A DNA stretch of 64,000 nucleotides. Origin: Streptomyces sp. NBC_00457. GTDB lineage: Bacteria > Actinomycetota > Actinomycetes > Streptomycetales > Streptomycetaceae. How positions within the stretch are numbered: position 1 is the first letter of the stretch; every line of letters starts with the position of its first letter. Of the stretch, positions 1-8,090 are shown one piece after another. Under the pieces are notes generated by a model. The model had not been told where the DNA came from, ran no database searches, and saw only the letters and a list, made by a program, of their open reading frames with translations. Where the stretch lies: the NCBI RefSeq assembly GCF_036014015.1, contig NZ_CP107905.1, forward strand, positions 10,416,001 through 10,480,000, written 5' to 3'. A program made the position numbers and the translations under genes.

Positions 1-1131
1 GGCGAAGCGGTGGATCCGCTTGGGATGGTGCATGTCGCCGGGCTCTTCCGCGTCGACTGCGATGATGGTGTCGGCTCCCAGGTGCGCCACCTGGTCCAGC
101 GGGCGCGCGGCGTCGGGATACCGCTGCGACAACTGCCCGCTGCCGAGGTCGATGATCCCGGCGAGTCCGCGGTCGCCCACGCGTCCGGCGACGGCGAGTT
201 GGGTGCCGTCCGGTGCGAAATCCATGTCGTGGACGATGGTGACCGGCTCGCCGAGGCCGGGCATGGTGATGCGGGCCGGAACAAGTCGCGACGACCCGTC
301 ACCGAGACCGTCACGCGTCCACGCCTCCAAGGCAGCGGCTTCGGCGCCCCGCAACGCCTCGAACACCCTCAGGTCGTCGTCGCCCGTCGGTCGCCAGGCC
401 GCGCCGGCATCCTGGACCGCCCGCACGGCGTCGAGCAGTGGCATCAGCTGGACCAGCTGCCACCAGTGGTCCCAGTCACGACGGGCCGCGAACTGCTCCA
501 GCAGCCGCCTGCGTTCCGTTTCGCCGAGCGAGGCGAAGCCGCCGGGGCCGGAGTGCCGGCCCGCCAGCACACGCAGCAGAGCGATGTCACCCGTCTCCGT
601 CACCGTCTCCAGCAGGGCCCTGCGCTCCTCGGACGACGCGCCGCGGTAGCCGAGCGCCAGCAGGGCCCCGTCGGGGTCCAGCGCCCTGTACTGCTCGTGC
701 TGCCCGGTCCGCAGGAAGAAGGCGGCGCGTTCCACTTCGTCGGCGGGAGCCAGGTGGTGCGTGACGCAGAAGGCCGTGGCCTCGGGTGAGGTGAGTGCCG
801 TACGGCACAACAGGCCGACGGCCTCGGCATCGTTCAACGCGATCAGGTGGGCACGGGCCCGCTCACCGATCGGGTGGTCGAAGCGGGTGGCGGTCTTGAC
901 CAGCAGTTCCGGGCCGAGTGCCACGTCCTCGTCGCCGAGCGCGAGCCGGCTGAGGGCGTGCGCCGAGGGCTCGGCTCCGCTCGCCGCGCATCCGCGCCTC
1001 TCCAGCAGGGTCCACAGCGCCGGATCAGGTGCGCCGAGCCAGGCCTGCCACACGGTGTCGAGGGCTCGCCTCCGCAGGGGGCCATGGCGCAGGGGCAGCC
1101 TCAGCAGCCGCGCGGCGGTGCGTGTGCGCAT
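1..1131 (-). CDS. WD40/propeller-like hypothetical protein, truncated by the window edge
   Basis: This frame opens with ATG at 1131 and runs off the left edge without a stop, so only the first 377 residues are visible. The N-terminal half is alpha-helical and repetitive. The later part has short beta-rich segments such as ITMPGLGEPVTIVHDMDFAP and FAPDGTQLAVAGRV, which look like propeller blades. The stretch YRALDPDGALLALGYRG closely matches HQALDPDGSLLTLAYRA in the gene just upstream, so the two are tandem paralogues. The start lies only 5 nt after the upstream stop, which implies translational coupling. No catalytic motif is visible. A beta-propeller protein-interaction role is plausible, but the function is unknown. 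Confidence 0.7.
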   Translation of the reverse strand, partial: MRTRTAARLLRLPLRHGPLRRRALDTVWQAWLGAPDPALWTLLERRGCAASGAEPSAHALSRLALGDEDVALGPELLVKTATRFDHPIGERARAHLIALNDAEAVGLLCRTALTSPEATAFCVTHHLAPADEVERAAFFLRTGQHEQYRALDPDGALLALGYRGASSEERRALLETVTETGDIALLRVLAGRHSGPGGFASLGETERRRLLEQFAARRDWDHWWQLVQLMPLLDAVRAVQDAGAAWRPTGDDDLRVFEALRGAEAAALEAWTRDGLGDGSSRLVPARITMPGLGEPVTIVHDMDFAPDGTQLAVAGRVGDRGLAGIIDLGSGQLSQRYPDAARPLDQVAHLGADTIIAVDAEEPGDMHHPKRIHRFA

Positions 1132-1136
1132 CGGGC

Positions 1137-2981
1137 TCACCGATTCCCGTCCTCGCCGAGGGCGATGTCGTGCGGGCCGCCGAAGGGGCTCGAGCCCGTG
1201 GCGCCAAGGGCGATGTCGCCGCCGAAGCGGTCGGTGAGACAGGCCGAGAGCAGGCCGAGAGCCGCCCGTACGTCGGGGGCGCCGATCTTGCTCCGCAATT
1301 CCCGGATCAGATGGAGGTCCGAGGGAGTGGCGTGCAGCAGGGGCCGCTCCAGGAGTTCGCGAGCGGAGGAGAGGTGGGGGCTGTGCACTTCGACGGCCTG
1401 CCTGCCGCGGCTGACCTCCGTGACGTACATGTCCTGTCCCGGTGACAAGGCGATGAGAGCGCGCCGTGCTCGCCCGGAGGCGGTTTTGGCGTCGAGCTGC
1501 AGCCAGTGCGCGCCGTTGTCGACCCAGGATCCGTCGACGGCATGGATGCGTTCGGCGAAGGCGTCGTCGAGGACGAGACTGCTGCGCCACCCGTGCGGGA
1601 GGAACCCATTCCGGATCGGGCCCCAATGCCTGGCGGTGTCACGCAGGGTGCCGTCCGGCCTGAACTCCCAGACGTGGGTCACCGGATGCTCGGGCCTCGC
1701 AGCTTTGTGGTGCACCGCCAGTGAGTCGGGGGAAAAGAAGGAGAGCGCGGGGTCGAACCGGACGGATTCCCGGGGCATCGTCATCGCGCGCAGCAGGTCG
1801 CCGTCCTCGTCTGCCACGAAGGCATGCTCCCTCGTGCAGAACGCGACGAGCCGGGCTGTGGGCAGTGTGGTGAGACCCCCGAAGACGCCCTCGTGGCTGA
1901 GCCGGCCGTACGCTCCGTTCTCGCCGAACTGCGGCATCGTCAGATACCTCAGATCCTGGGCATGGCGGTCGGCGAAGGCGAACCCTTCGGGACAGAGCAT
2001 GACCGCGCCGCCGCTCGACCTTCGCATGACGGATACGGGGGCCGGCGGGCCGACGGTCTCGCGCTCGGGGAAGATCCGGATGATCTGTCGAAGATGCTTG
2101 CTTGTCTTCTCCCTGACGAGGATCTCGTCTCCGAGGTGCAGGATCGAATTGCCGCCCACCGGTCCAGTCACTATGTGCCGGGTGAAATGGCGCGTGACTT
2201 TTCCAGTCCCTATCCGGAGGATCTCAGCGTGGACATCCGTGGACCACGGTGTGGGCCGGGAGTATTGCAAGGCCAGTTCAGAGGCGTCCGGCGAGAACGA
2301 CGCGCCCTGGTACGAGCCGACGAAGTCATGCCGGATCAAGCGCCGCCGCGGCAAGCGTTCGGCCAAGGCCCGGAGCTGTCCCGGCGACGGCACGGACGGA
2401 TCCGAGAGAACCTCCGCCGCCCCCGCTCCGCGCTCCCCGGCGGGCAGCAGCCGGGCTGCCGCGGAGGCCTTGGCCAGGGGAAGGTCGAGGACGAGGCGGC
2501 GCAGCTCGTCCCAGCTTCGGCGCTCGGCCAGGTGGTGGCCGAGGTGGTCGAGCTCGTCGTACGACATCTCGGCGAGCCGGTCGCGCTGTTCGCCGGTGAC
2601 CACCACCCGGATCACCTCGGTGCCGCCTTCGGCGGCCAGGTACGCCCGCAGCCGCTCACGCACCTCGGGAACAGCCGCCCGGTAGGCCAGGGTCAGCAGG
2701 GAGCCGTCGGGATCGAGGGCCTGGTGCTGCGCACCCTGGCCGATCAGGACGAGGTAGGCGGCGCGGGCGGCGGGCTCGGCCGGTGCCGCCGCCAGCAGCC
2801 CCAACACGTCCGTGTCCGTCAACTCCATTGTCTGTACGGCCACCTGGGCCGCCGCATCCCCGGCCGCGCACGCGCTCACCAGCCGCCGCCAGGCGCGCCG
2901 CGCGCGCCACCCGCGGGAGCCGTCGTCGCGCCGGAGACCGGCCCGCTCGGCCAGGCGGGCGATCTCGTCGGCACTGAGCAT
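1137..2981 (-). CDS. Hypothetical protein with helical N-terminus and WD40-like propeller
   Basis: This is a 614-residue protein. I chose ATG 2981 (MLSADEIARLAERAGLR) rather than the upstream ATG at 3050 because GGTGGAG lies at proper distance before it. Residues about 1-220 are helical and Ala/Arg-rich. Residues about 220-550 contain repeated beta segments (GASFSPDASELALQYS, VRFDPALSFFSPDSLAVHH) typical of degenerate propeller blades. The C-terminus ends in a helical cap with LTDRFGGDIALG. It is followed 5 nt later by a paralogue and preceded by a small frameshifted relative of its own C-terminus. There is no signal peptide or membrane segment, so it is probably cytoplasmic. The family is not recognised beyond the propeller fold. 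Confidence 0.75.
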   Translation of the reverse strand: MLSADEIARLAERAGLRRDDGSRGWRARRAWRRLVSACAAGDAAAQVAVQTMELTDTDVLGLLAAAPAEPAARAAYLVLIGQGAQHQALDPDGSLLTLAYRAAVPEVRERLRAYLAAEGGTEVIRVVVTGEQRDRLAEMSYDELDHLGHHLAERRSWDELRRLVLDLPLAKASAAARLLPAGERGAGAAEVLSDPSVPSPGQLRALAERLPRRRLIRHDFVGSYQGASFSPDASELALQYSRPTPWSTDVHAEILRIGTGKVTRHFTRHIVTGPVGGNSILHLGDEILVREKTSKHLRQIIRIFPERETVGPPAPVSVMRRSSGGAVMLCPEGFAFADRHAQDLRYLTMPQFGENGAYGRLSHEGVFGGLTTLPTARLVAFCTREHAFVADEDGDLLRAMTMPRESVRFDPALSFFSPDSLAVHHKAARPEHPVTHVWEFRPDGTLRDTARHWGPIRNGFLPHGWRSSLVLDDAFAERIHAVDGSWVDNGAHWLQLDAKTASGRARRALIALSPGQDMYVTEVSRGRQAVEVHSPHLSSARELLERPLLHATPSDLHLIRELRSKIGAPDVRAALGLLSACLTDRFGGDIALGATGSSPFGGPHDIALGEDGNR

Positions 2982-3044
2982 CTTCTCCACCCCTGTCAGC
3001 GGCCAGTTCGTTTTCGTGTCTCCCCGCGGCCACCCCGCCGCGGG

Positions 3045-3307
3045 CGTCACCGATCCCGATGCCGCCGCCGAATCGGTGCTCCAGGTACGTCCGACGCAGC
3101 GTCAGCGTCGCCCGCGACGCCTCGCCCAACAGGGGGTTCTCCAGGACCGCGACGACATCCTTGAACTGCTCGGGGGTCATCAGTCGGGCCTGATCGACTC
3201 GGAGACGAGGCACCGGGGGAGGGGGTCGTCGCGGAGAGCCGGAATGGCGAGGATCTCCAGGAACAACGACTCCCCGCCGTCCGTGATCTCCCGCTCTCCT
3301 CCGCCAT
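3045..3307 (-). pseudogene. Frameshifted small gene(s) related to the end of the propeller paralogues
   Basis: Reading leftward, ATG 3307 gives MAEESG. One frame over, the sequence continues as EITDGGESLFLEILAIPALR and ends in TGA (3182-3180). That stop overlaps an ATG at 3180 beginning MTPEQFKDVVAVLENPLLGE. This second piece ends EHRFGGGIGIGD, which resembles the C-terminal DRFGGDIALG of the adjacent 614-residue protein, and then loses a sensible frame. So there is protein-like coding in two frames with at least one indel. It could be a decayed small gene, or two real small coupled genes with sequencing errors. Confidence 0.4.
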
Positions 3308-3453
3308 CAACTCACCCTTCACCACCGGGATACGACACGCCACCATGCCGCACAGGGGTCGGGAGGGGTCCCGAGTACCGGGGAAGGGTCCACTGCGCCG
3401 CTCACCGCCGATCGCCGGGCGGGCGTCGGCGGCGTTGTTGGAGGCCGTCACGA

Positions 3454-4011
3454 TCAGCCGATGAGTCTGTCGAGCAACTCGAAGGTCTCATACGGCTGGT
3501 CGTAGTCGCCGAAGTGCCCGTCATCGCGGACGATCTGCGTGCCTCCCAGCCGCTCGAACAATGCGCGCCCCTGCCTGTCGTCGCAGCCGTACGGGTCGTG
3601 GCGGGAATTGATGAAGTACAGGTCGCGAACATGGGCCTTGATCGCCGCCCAGTCATAGCTGGTCTGCAGGACGGGTTCGTCTCGGGCGTTGGGCTGTGTG
3701 GAATACCCGGCTACGAGGACGCCCTGGGACACCGTCACGTCGATGTGCTCAAGGACCGCGAGCAGCAGCGCGGCGCCTCCCGAGTGACCGACCAACACCG
3801 TGCGCTCGTCGAAGACATGGTTGGCCAGCACCTTTGGCAGGAACGTGGCAATGGGCTCTTGGTTCAGGTCGGGGTAATGCGGTATCTCGACGGCGTACCC
3901 GCGCTCGGCCAGTCGTCGGCCCAGCCACGGATACCAGCAGACCTCCGGGTTCGCGCCCGTTCCATGGAAGATGATGACGTTTCGCTGCACAGGACCCTCG
4001 GTCTCCCTCAT
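3454..4011 (-). CDS. RBBP9/YdeN-type alpha/beta serine hydrolase
   Basis: A 185-residue protein, close to the usual size of small RBBP9/YdeN-family hydrolases. I use ATG 4011 (MRETEGPVQRNVIIFHG) rather than ATG 4086, because the first beta strand NVIIFHG follows directly. The nucleophile elbow GHSGG, the acidic residue in SRHDPYG and the histidine in DDGHFGDY form a complete Ser-Asp-His triad in the expected order. It lacks a signal peptide and is expected in the cytoplasm. It is divergently oriented from the MFS pump gene. The substrate is unknown; the family contains weak esterases. Confidence 0.8.
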   Translation of the reverse strand: MRETEGPVQRNVIIFHGTGANPEVCWYPWLGRRLAERGYAVEIPHYPDLNQEPIATFLPKVLANHVFDERTVLVGHSGGAALLLAVLEHIDVTVSQGVLVAGYSTQPNARDEPVLQTSYDWAAIKAHVRDLYFINSRHDPYGCDDRQGRALFERLGGTQIVRDDGHFGDYDQPYETFELLDRLIG

Positions 4012-4214
4012 GGCGTCGTTTCCAGTGTCGTTGTCCCGGGGCGGTTGCCTCTTCGCAGGTAGACCGCGAGTGCGCCGCAGACTCATCGGTCACCGGCCGA
4101 GTCCTTCTGCAGGACGGAACCCGCCCGAGGGCAGACAACCTGCCGGCACAGGGACGCAACCACCGCCGCCGTGCGACCCACCTCACACCAGTCTTGTGAT
4201 CCCTGACTAGATCT

Positions 4215-4251
4215 TTCGACTTTGTCGACTGATAAAGTCTGTCGAACGGAA
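4215..4251. promoter_or_regulatory. Imperfect palindrome upstream of the MFS gene
   Basis: Between the divergent hydrolase and MFS genes is an AT-richer patch with arms GACTTT and AAAGTC flanking a 10-bp centre. It is bracketed by TCGAC/GTCGA copies. Efflux-pump genes of this family are usually controlled by a TetR repressor binding such a site. No regulator gene adjoins this copy, so the role is inference. Confidence 0.35.
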
Positions 4252-4335
4252 GCTCGCTGCCTCCCCTTCGTTCCGTGCACCCACCCCTGCCCTCGGGGGA
4301 CTGCACGGATCCCCTTCACGAAAGGACCGCCCTCC

Positions 4336-6051
4336 ATGCGTGTGTTCATGAACGAACCGGTCGAGAGAATGAACGGGCCCTACGCCCGGCGCTGGTGGGC
4401 GCTGCTCGTGCTCTGTCTGAGCCTGCTGATGATCGTGATGGCCAACACCGCCCTCACGGTCGCGGCTCCCTCGATGACTCAGGACCTCGGCTTGTCCAGC
4501 ACGGACCTGCAGTGGGTCATCGACGGCTACACCGTCCCGTACGCCGCCCTGATGCTGCTGTTCGCCGCGGTGGGCGACAAGTACAGCCGACGCGGCGCGC
4601 TCGTTCTGGGGCTCGTCCTGTTCGGCGGCGGAGCCATAGGGGGTTCACTCGTCGACAGCGCGGCGGGGGTCATCGCGGCCCGTGCCGTGATGGGTGTCGG
4701 CGCGGCGCTCATCATGCCCGCCACGCTCTCCCTCGTCGCCGCGACCTTTCCGCGCGCCGAGCGGACCAAGGCGATCACCTTGTGGGCGGGCACCGCCGGG
4801 ATCGCCATCGCCGCCGGACCGCTGTTCGCGGGCATGCTGCTGGAGAGGTTCAGCTGGCAGTCCACCTTCCTGATCAACGTTCCCGTGATCGCCCTCGCCA
4901 TCGTCGGCGCCTTCGTCCTCGTACCGCCGTCCAAGGCCACGCAGGCGCCACGGATCGACTACGTCGGCGGACTGCTGTCGGTGGTGTGGATCGCCGCGCT
5001 GGTCTTCACGCTCATCGAAGCCCCGCACGGCTGGGGCGCCAAGGCGGTCACGGGCACGGTCGTCGCGGTCGTGGGGCTCGTGGCGTTCGTCCTCTGGGAG
5101 CTGCACCACCCGCACCCCCTCCTCAACCTGCGTCATTTCGCGAACCGCGCGTTCACGGGTGCCAACATCGCCGTCGTGCTGTTCCTCCTCGTGGTCTTCG
5201 GCGCTTTCTACTTCGTGACCCAGCACCTCCAGTTCGTCCTGGCCTACGACGCGTTGGAGACCGGCATGCGCATGCTGCCGCTCGCCGCCGCGGTCTTCGC
5301 AGGCTCCGTACTGACCGGCTACCTCACCCCGCGCTTCGGCAGGAGGGCGGTGATCGTCGCAGGCATGGTCGGCGGCACCGCGGCACTCGCGCTGCTCACC
5401 CAGATCGACAAGTCGTCGTCGTACGGCGATTTCGTGGCGCCCCTCATCACGCTCGGGCTCGCGATGGGCCTGGCGCTCGCCCCCTGCACGGACGCGATCA
5501 TGGGCACGTTCCCGGAGGAGGAGCTGGGGGTGGGCAGCGCGGTCAACGACACCTCGCAGGAACTGGGCGGGGCGATCGGCATCGCCATCCTCGGTTCGCT
5601 GCTGTCGACCTCGTACTCGTCGGGCCTGTCGGACGCGACCGCGGGCAGCAAGCTCCCGGCCGACGCGCTGAGCCAGGCACAGGACTCGGTCGCCGCCGGG
5701 TACGGGGTCGCCCAGGGAATCGGCGACCAGGCACGACAGCTCGCCGAGCAGGCCGCGCGGGCGACCGACCCGCAGCAGGCAGCACAACTCCAGGAGCAGG
5801 CCGACCAACTCGCCAACGGCGCCCACCAGATGGCAGACGCGGTCGGCTCGTCCTTCGCGGACGCGGTAGCTCACACCAGCCTGGTAGGCGCGGCGATCCT
5901 GGGCGTGGGCGCCGTGACCGTGGCCCTCCTGCTTCCGGGCAAGGGCCGAACTGCGGGCGCAGCGGCGGAGAGTGGTTCCGAGCCCGGGGAAGGGGGCATG
6001 CCGTCGGCCCCCGTGGAGAAGGAGCCCGAGCTCACGCGTACGAATCCGTAG
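4336..6051 (+). CDS. DHA2-family MFS drug:H+ antiporter
   Basis: A 571-residue inner-membrane protein starting at ATG 4336 behind GAAAGGA. The in-frame extension back to 4222 lacks hydrophobic or conserved content. It shows about 14 membrane segments, the usual DHA2 (EmrB/QacA) topology. TM1 (WWALLVLCLSLLMIVMANTA) leads into LTVAAPSMTQDLG and LQWVIDGYTV, the classic start of this family. GDKYSRRGAL is the motif-A loop. The C-terminal periplasmic loop (about 410-520) is Gln/Ala-rich and helical, and a charged cytoplasmic tail follows. The predicted role is proton-driven export of drugs or metabolites. The true substrate is unknown and no TetR partner adjoins it. Confidence 0.88.
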   Translation: MRVFMNEPVERMNGPYARRWWALLVLCLSLLMIVMANTALTVAAPSMTQDLGLSSTDLQWVIDGYTVPYAALMLLFAAVGDKYSRRGALVLGLVLFGGGAIGGSLVDSAAGVIAARAVMGVGAALIMPATLSLVAATFPRAERTKAITLWAGTAGIAIAAGPLFAGMLLERFSWQSTFLINVPVIALAIVGAFVLVPPSKATQAPRIDYVGGLLSVVWIAALVFTLIEAPHGWGAKAVTGTVVAVVGLVAFVLWELHHPHPLLNLRHFANRAFTGANIAVVLFLLVVFGAFYFVTQHLQFVLAYDALETGMRMLPLAAAVFAGSVLTGYLTPRFGRRAVIVAGMVGGTAALALLTQIDKSSSYGDFVAPLITLGLAMGLALAPCTDAIMGTFPEEELGVGSAVNDTSQELGGAIGIAILGSLLSTSYSSGLSDATAGSKLPADALSQAQDSVAAGYGVAQGIGDQARQLAEQAARATDPQQAAQLQEQADQLANGAHQMADAVGSSFADAVAHTSLVGAAILGVGAVTVALLLPGKGRTAGAAAESGSEPGEGGMPSAPVEKEPELTRTNP

Positions 6052-6345
6052 CGGCGCCTGGCGGAACTCGACGCCGCGCTTGCTGATCACGTCCACCGTC
6101 TCGTGAGGTCCTTCCCCCCGACGACCCCTGCTCAAGGCGAGCAGACTCACCCTTACGGCCTTCGTCATGGTCACGTGCATCCTTGGTGGAGCACATGATC
6201 AGTCGAAGGCCGCTTCGGCGCTGGTCAACGACGGGCGCTCCGGCGAAGTCGTAGCCCTCCCGAGATCAATCGGTGTCCACCATCCACCATCTGTCGTTCT
6301 GCCATCAGCCAGGCCAGGTGCTCGGCGGTGGACCGCTTCACATCG
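6052..6345. other. Gene-poor stretch after the MFS gene
   Basis: No frame here shows protein-like composition, and I see no strong hairpin or repeat. It separates the MFS gene from a decayed gene on the opposite strand. Confidence 0.5.
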
Positions 6346-6750
6346 TCAATCGGCCCGGGTGCGGAGGCTCCGCGCCAGGGTGGGGATCATCACCGTCGCA
6401 GGGACGAGGTGCAGCCCGAGGAGGGAGGTGGTGGCGGCGCTGTTTGCCCCGGAGGGTAGGGGCGGGACCAGCGAGATCGCGGGCAGCGACATCGCTGTCC
6501 ACGCGAATCGCTCGGCGGGCGGGCGCTCCAACGAAGAAGAGCGACGGCAATGACGATGCCCATGACCGAGAAGAAGCCGGTCACCACGGCGAACCCGGAC
6601 AGCGGGAACGCTCGCCACCGTCGGGGGCCTCGAAGCCGACACGCCAACGGCCTGGGCAAGCGCCGCTGTGAAGGTGGTGGCCACCACCGCCGCGAGCGTG
6701 CCGATGAAGCCGGTGCCGGCGAGCCCGCGGAGTTGGTGAGTGTGGCTGCT
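6346..6750 (-). pseudogene. Decayed small integral-membrane protein gene (DUF6069-like)
   Basis: A coherent membrane protein can be read only by changing frame several times: GLAGTGFIGTLAAVVATTFT, then GFEAPDGGE, then FPLSGFAVVTGFFSVMGIVI, then FAWTAMSLPAISLVPPLPSG and LLGLHLVPATVMIPTLARSL to the stop at 6346. Together they give about four hydrophobic segments in the order seen in small actinobacterial DUF6069-type membrane proteins. At least three indels are needed, so the gene is dead unless the sequence is wrong. The family name is from memory of the pattern and is tentative. Confidence 0.5.
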
Positions 6751-6799
6751 CCGGCCGGATGCCGGCCCGCGACGACCCCGGTGTCATCATGCCGCTCGC

Positions 6800-7060
6800 G
6801 TCGTTCCTCCCCCATTCGGCAACGGGCATACGGGGGTTGACTGGCATGTGACAGTCTTGGCCCTGAGGGTGACGACGCGCACCCTCGCCATGCGACGGCC
6901 GGGGCTTCGCAGGGCGCGGACGCCGGTCCCGGGGAGCCAGAACCCGGCGTCGCGTCCGAGACCGGCCCCAGCTCGCCGTCGCGCAGCGCCAGTTGCACCC
7001 GCCCGCGGGTGACGACGCGGAACGCGTCGTACCACTGCGCCGCGACCACCGCGACACGCG
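6800..7060 (-). pseudogene. Decayed beta-rich (cupin-like) gene fragment
   Basis: One frame reads AAQWYDAFRVVTRGRVQLAL then RDGELG. After a frame change it continues DAGFWLPGTGVRALRSPG and RMARVRVVTLRAK. The alternation of beta strands and the Gly/Pro turns resemble the core of a cupin-like domain. No start or intact end can be assigned. It lies directly beside an IS21-type end, suggesting truncation by transposition. Confidence 0.35.
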
Positions 7061-7080
7061 CGTGGTTCTGTCGGTAGTTG

Positions 7081-7160
7081 GTGACGTCAGTTGTTCGTGA
7101 AAGCTGACGGCACCAGGTGATGGCCCAGAAAGATGTTCGCGAATTCTGACGTCACCATCG
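7081..7160. repeat. IS21-type terminal repeat array (left end)
   Basis: On the complementary strand this block carries GTCAGAATTCGCGAACATC and GTCAGCTTTCACGAACA. The same unit recurs, in the opposite orientation, at 11218-11310. Multiple short end repeats are typical of IS21-family elements. An istA-like N-terminus starts about 25 bp inside it. Confidence 0.6.
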
Positions 7161-7185
7161 GGGCCGCCTGGCCAGTCGAAGTCCG

Positions 7186-7437
7186 AGTTGTACGCCACGC
7201 TGCGGCGCGACTCCCGCGATGGCATGTCGAACCGGGCGTTGCAGTGCATGTACGGCGTCACCTGGAGCACGGTCAACAAGGCCCTGACCTCGGCTTGGCC
7301 GCAGCCACGCACGACAACCGCTTCGGCGCGGCCGTCGAAGCTGGATCCGTTCACGCTGCAACAGCGCCACACCGTCCCCCCGGATCTACCGCCGTCTGAT
7401 CGACGAGCACTCCTCGTCCGAGGCGTTGCGTTGACCA
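7186..7437 (+). pseudogene. istA: IS21-family IstA transposase, N-terminal fragment
   Basis: The frame LYATLRRDSRDGMSNRALQC then YGVTWSTVNKALTSAWPQPR is the helix-turn-helix start of actinobacterial IstA proteins. After QQRHTV a 1-nt shift restores RIYRRLIDEH, again IstA-like, and a stop follows at 7437. Only about 80 of more than 400 residues remain. The C-terminal part of an IstA reappears at 10426, so the same or a sibling element seems to have been split by later insertions. Confidence 0.6.
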
Positions 7438-8082
7438 CTTGAACCCGCACCGATGAGAGGGCGCAGCGTCCTGCGAGCAACCGCGCGGTCCGGCCAGGGA
7501 CTGAGAGTCCGGTGTTTATACCTTGCTCGCGACCACCATGTAGTTCTCGGCCTCAAGATCGAACGTGCTCAGTTCCGTTTGGAGTCCGACCCGGTGCAGC
7601 TCGACTTCGAGTTCCTCGTACCGGTAGGGCCAGCAGGACAGCAGTTCCGAGCGGACAAGAACCAACCCGGTCGCATCAACTTGCGCGATCGCAATCTCGA
7701 TGTGGTGCTCCTCCTCCCAATGCGGCGCAATCTCCCAGCGGTAGACCACGACGGCATCGCGACCGTTCCGGCGGACGAGTCGGTCACTGATCTCCAGCCG
7801 GGAACCTCTCGCCCTCACGAGTTCCCAAGTGCGGGATGTGAGTACCAAGCGCCCGCCGGGGCGCAGAAGCCGTGACATCGACTCCAGAGCAGCACCCCTG
7901 CCTGTCGCGCCCGCGGCATGGTGAAGCGAGTTGCCAACGCAGAACACCATGTCGAACGTGTTGTCCTGGAAATGGTCGGGCAACTCTTCCCAGTTCGCCC
8001 GTACGGCCCGGACGGATGCCCCGAACTCCTCAGACAACTCTCCAGTCCGACGAACCATCGCCTCGCTGGCGTCAGTTGCGAC

Positions 8083-8090
8083 AACCTGCA
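8083..8090. repeat. 8-bp target-site duplication, copy 1 (AACCTGCA)
   Basis: AACCTGCA directly abuts the GGTCACGTCC end of the IS256-family element. An identical copy flanks the other end at 9519-9526. Eight base pairs is the usual duplication for this family. Confidence 0.85.

Noticed and set aside
4275..6086. 603-codon second frame across the MFS gene
   Set aside because: It is rich in Arg and His with no membrane segments, a typical out-of-frame shadow of the MFS transporter.
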